NCBI RefSeq assembly: GCF_003369915.1
Contig: NC_046674.1
Location: 4,402,001 to 4,466,000 of the forward strand
DNA: 64,000 nucleotides
Reading direction: 5' to 3'
Source of the DNA: Drosophila miranda
Lineage: Eukaryota > Arthropoda > Insecta > Diptera > Drosophilidae
Shown: piece after piece, positions 61,640 to 64,000 of the stretch
How positions within the stretch are numbered: position 1 is the first letter of the stretch
Layout: the number at the start of each line of letters is the position of its first letter
Made by a program: the position numbers and the translations under genes
The notes under the pieces: model-generated
The model's database searches: none
The model's input: only the letters and a program-made list of their open reading frames with translations
Told to the model about the DNA's origin: nothing

Positions 61640-62240
61640 CTGCGCCTAGTGATGGAATGTTTTGTGACTATTTTTGAGCAGATTTTTTAAGCTTTTGATA
61701 GTCACCAAAGAAGTGGAATAAAATTAGTAAAAACTAATGTAGACAAGTAGTTAGAAATTTACTAAGGAATAGTTTCATTGCTGAATACAAATGTATTACA
61801 GTTTTGGAAAATTGTAGGGTCCAGAGATATTTTGAGATATACGTTTTATAGTGAGATCTAACAGAAGTGCGGATACTAAATTTGGTTACTCTAGCCTTAA
61901 TAGTCTCTGAGATTTGTGAATGCCTCAGATTTTCGTCTTTTGCGGGGGCGGAAGGGAGTGTGGCAAAATTTTGAAACAAACTCGTCTCGGTCCGATATCT
62001 TAGGAGTGTGGATACCAAATTTGTTGCTCTAGCTTTTATAGTCTCTGAGATCTAGGCGCTAATGTTTTACTCTAAGCAAAGCAGCCTATGCTACGTGTGT
62101 GTTAGAATAGAATGTGAATATATATACTTTATGGGGTCGGAAACGATTCTTTCTGGACGTTACAAACATCCATTTTCCCCACAATTCTAATATACCCCAA
62201 TACTCATATTGAGTATCGGGTATAACAATAATATAATTGC
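61640..62240 (+). mobile_element. Dispersed transposon-derived repeat ending in GGGTATAAC
   Basis: Carries TATACTTTATGGGGTCGGAA, TAGTCTCTGAGATCTAGGCG and a GAGTATCGGGTATAAC end, sequences I associate with abundant dispersed repeats in Drosophila genomes. Inside it, a block of about 60 bp (GTGTGGATACCAAATTTG.. to AGTCTCTGAGAT) is repeated with divergence at about 61867 and 62007. There is no coding capacity. The family name is uncertain. Confidence 0.6.
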
Positions 62241-62709
62241 ACACTTTTTTCCTTATCTTAAGCAGGTTGATTATAAATTATAAAAATTATGTAAACGCCG
62301 TCGGTTCTCGACTTTTTTGTTTATTATAACTAAAAAAATGATGTATCTAAATATACAATATAAAAAAAATATATATACATATATACTAAAATAAATATGC
62401 ATAAATATAAATGGAATTGGTTTTACATATATTTTAAATAAATTGTCAATCGCGCGCTTTCCGATGGGAATGTGGAAAGAAAAAATTTAGATGCCGGTCG
62501 CACCTTGAATACTCTCATGGATAATTATTCAAATATAAAGTCTGTGTTTTCATGATAAGAGGCCTATTTGAAAACTGGAAATACGTTCTAAGCTATACTG
62601 TAACTGCAAACGGTATAAAACACGAAGCCCACAGTCGTGAGTACGATTATGGCAACCACATGCAGACGGCAGTGCTCATCCATCGGGAGAGCCATAGAGC
62701 CTTAAATAG

Positions 62710-63096
62710 CTTTATGGGGAAAACATCGCCAAAGCTGAGACCTCCGCCGCTCCGAAGGGAGAATTGTGCATGGCCAAGTATATGGGAAAATGGTGTCGCG
62801 GTTTTTCCATGGAGCTAGTGGGTGATGGCTATCCCAGCATCTTGTTTCTGGACTATGGAAACATTGTTCCAATCCATGTGACGGAAATACGTGGATATCC
62901 GGAGCAATTAACATACCCCGTATTGACTACGGAATATGTTTTGATGGACCTGCCCGAAGAACTCACCGATGCGCAGGCTAAACGTCTCGAGAAACAACTG
63001 GAAGTAGGTGCAATTGTGACCGTTGATGAGATTGTGGAGAACGAGGAAAACAATTACTCGCTGCGCATTGAGGGGTTGCAGAAACTTTTATCGTAA
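62710..63096 (+). pseudogene. Tudor-domain gene fragment (TDRD-type, C-terminal piece)
   Basis: A 128-codon open segment between an upstream TAG (62707-62709) and a TAA at 63094-63096; the first ATG is at 62770. It reads GELCMAKYMGKWCRGFSMEL, then ILFLDYGNIVPIHVTEIRGYP. That is the extended Tudor pattern: an aromatic cage Trp, the DYGN signature (62851-62862) and the following beta strands. It ends with an SN-like extension (DAQAKRLEKQLEVGAIVTV). Such domains bind methylarginine tails of Piwi proteins in germline piRNA factors. Nothing upstream gives a promoter or joins in frame, so this looks like a 5'-truncated copy of a larger gene, though a distant upstream exon is possible. The frame itself shows no stop, so it could be recent or still spliced. 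Confidence 0.65.
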
Positions 63097-63360
63097 AAGA
63101 CAACTATTACTATATTTGTAAACGGCAAGGCAAGGCCCTACCTTCCATTATTTACAGAATATCTGTATTCATCTATAATCAAAACAATGCAGAAAGCATC
63201 CAAAGAGTTGTTCAACAACAACGTGAATTCCCAAACTTCATGTTTTAGGTTTCATTTACTTTTCATTTATGTTTTTCTTTATGTAAATGCTACTGAGGCT
63301 CTCTAGACTATTGCTGAGAGACGCATCCTGCAAAAAAAGACAAATAAAGTGACAGCTAAT

Positions 63361-63886
63361 ATTGAACGAGCACAAGTCTTAGGGCTTAATGTACGAGCAG
63401 CTATTTGCGACCAGGGCTGTTTTCAGAAGACTGGGAGTCGACATTAAGAACCCCAGCTTTAAAGTTCAAGATAATAAAATATTTTCGATTTACGATGTTC
63501 CACATTTGATTAAATCGCTAAGGAACATTGTCCGAAATAGAAATCTTTATACCCCTAATGGCGTTGTTTCATGGAAAATAGTCGAAGAACGAAGAACGTA
63601 TGAAATCGATTCTAGAAATTCAACGCGACTCTGCCCGAAATTAACAACAAAGCATATATATCCAAATAGCTTTGAAAAAATTAAGGTCAAATATGCCACT
63701 CAAGTGTTTAGCCATAGTGTGGCCGCTGCTCTTCGAACAATTTTTAGTTCTGGAGGCTTCTTAAAGTGCAAAGAAAATGCAGAAGCGACGGCTACATTTA
63801 TTGAAAAAATGAATCGATTATTCAACTGTCTAAATAATCATGTCCTCTACGATAAAAACCCATTTAGGAGTGCACTGTGGAGATAA
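63361..63886 (+). mobile_element. P-element-like (THAP9-family) transposase fragment, frameshifted
   Basis: 63361-63417 reads IERAQVLGLNVRAAICDQG, matching the CDQG segment of P transposases. The frame then shifts by one base and continues in 63389-63886 as FRRLGVDIKNPSF, IYDVPHLIKSLRNIVRNRN, PNSFEKIKVKYATQVFSHSV and ATATFIEKMNRLFN, ending at a stop at 63884-63886. The order and spacing of these blocks (DxPHLIKxLRN, then the PNSxEKMxV..QVFSxxVAA block) fit the middle of P/THAP9 transposases. The N-terminal THAP DNA-binding domain and most catalytic sequence are missing. P-related elements, including immobile truncated derivatives, are known from the obscura group. It is adjacent to the Tudor fragment. 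Confidence 0.75.
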
Positions 63887-64000
63887 TGTTTTTTATCCCC
63901 AATCGGCCGACTAATTATTTCGAATTAAATAAAACTCGGCGCAGAAATAAAATTATGATATGTTCTTTAATGCGTGACATCCAAATTGCAAGTGTGGCTT

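Overview
This window is eukaryotic, insect and almost certainly Drosophila. Short introns of about 60-70 nt lie beside introns of 13-22 kb. Splice sites are GT..AG with pyrimidine tracts, simple repeats (CA/GT, CAG, GTT, GA) are dense, and the gene set matches the armitage-Cyclin J-CG14971 neighbourhood known from D. melanogaster 3L (Muller element D). Decayed P-element-like sequence and dispersed obscura-type repeats suggest, but do not prove, a species of the obscura group.

Layout. (1) 0-6.6 kb: a tandem duplication of Cyclin J. The 3' part of one CycJ copy enters from the left edge, then comes a decayed armitage (armi) helicase copy, then a complete CycJ gene, all on the + strand. The repeated 1.2 kb segments are about 99% identical at an offset of 5,334 bp. 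(2) 7.1-8.8 kb, - strand: a four-exon (three intron-split coding blocks plus a likely 5' UTR exon) SLC35C2-type nucleotide-sugar/triose-phosphate transporter (CG14971 orthologue), convergent with CycJ, with a DRE promoter motif upstream. (3) 10.1-10.35 kb, - strand: a two-exon, 49-residue TOMM5-like mitochondrial import subunit. (4) 11.9-52.3 kb, + strand: a very large gene of the TJAP1/Pilt-BEGAIN type (coiled coil plus low-complexity cytoplasmic scaffold, about 1,072 aa), with introns of 13.3 kb and 22.1 kb and a 3.1 kb 3' UTR. Its introns hold most of the repeats, including an AT-rich satellite of hairpin-forming units and an inverted pair of minisatellite blocks. (5) 55.8-57.25 kb, - strand: a single-exon secreted protein of 496 aa with a clear TATA promoter. 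(6) 57.4-64 kb: intergenic and repeat-rich DNA, holding a Tudor-domain gene fragment (62.7-63.1 kb) and a frameshifted P-element-like transposase fragment (63.36-63.89 kb).

Functional view. The genes are ordinary neighbours, not a pathway. The most unusual content is relics of the germline piRNA/transposon system (a dead armi copy, a Tudor fragment, P-element debris) beside a freshly duplicated ovarian cyclin, and several structured repeats in the introns of the TJAP1-like gene. No bacterial-type operon, CRISPR array, tRNA or rRNA gene was seen.
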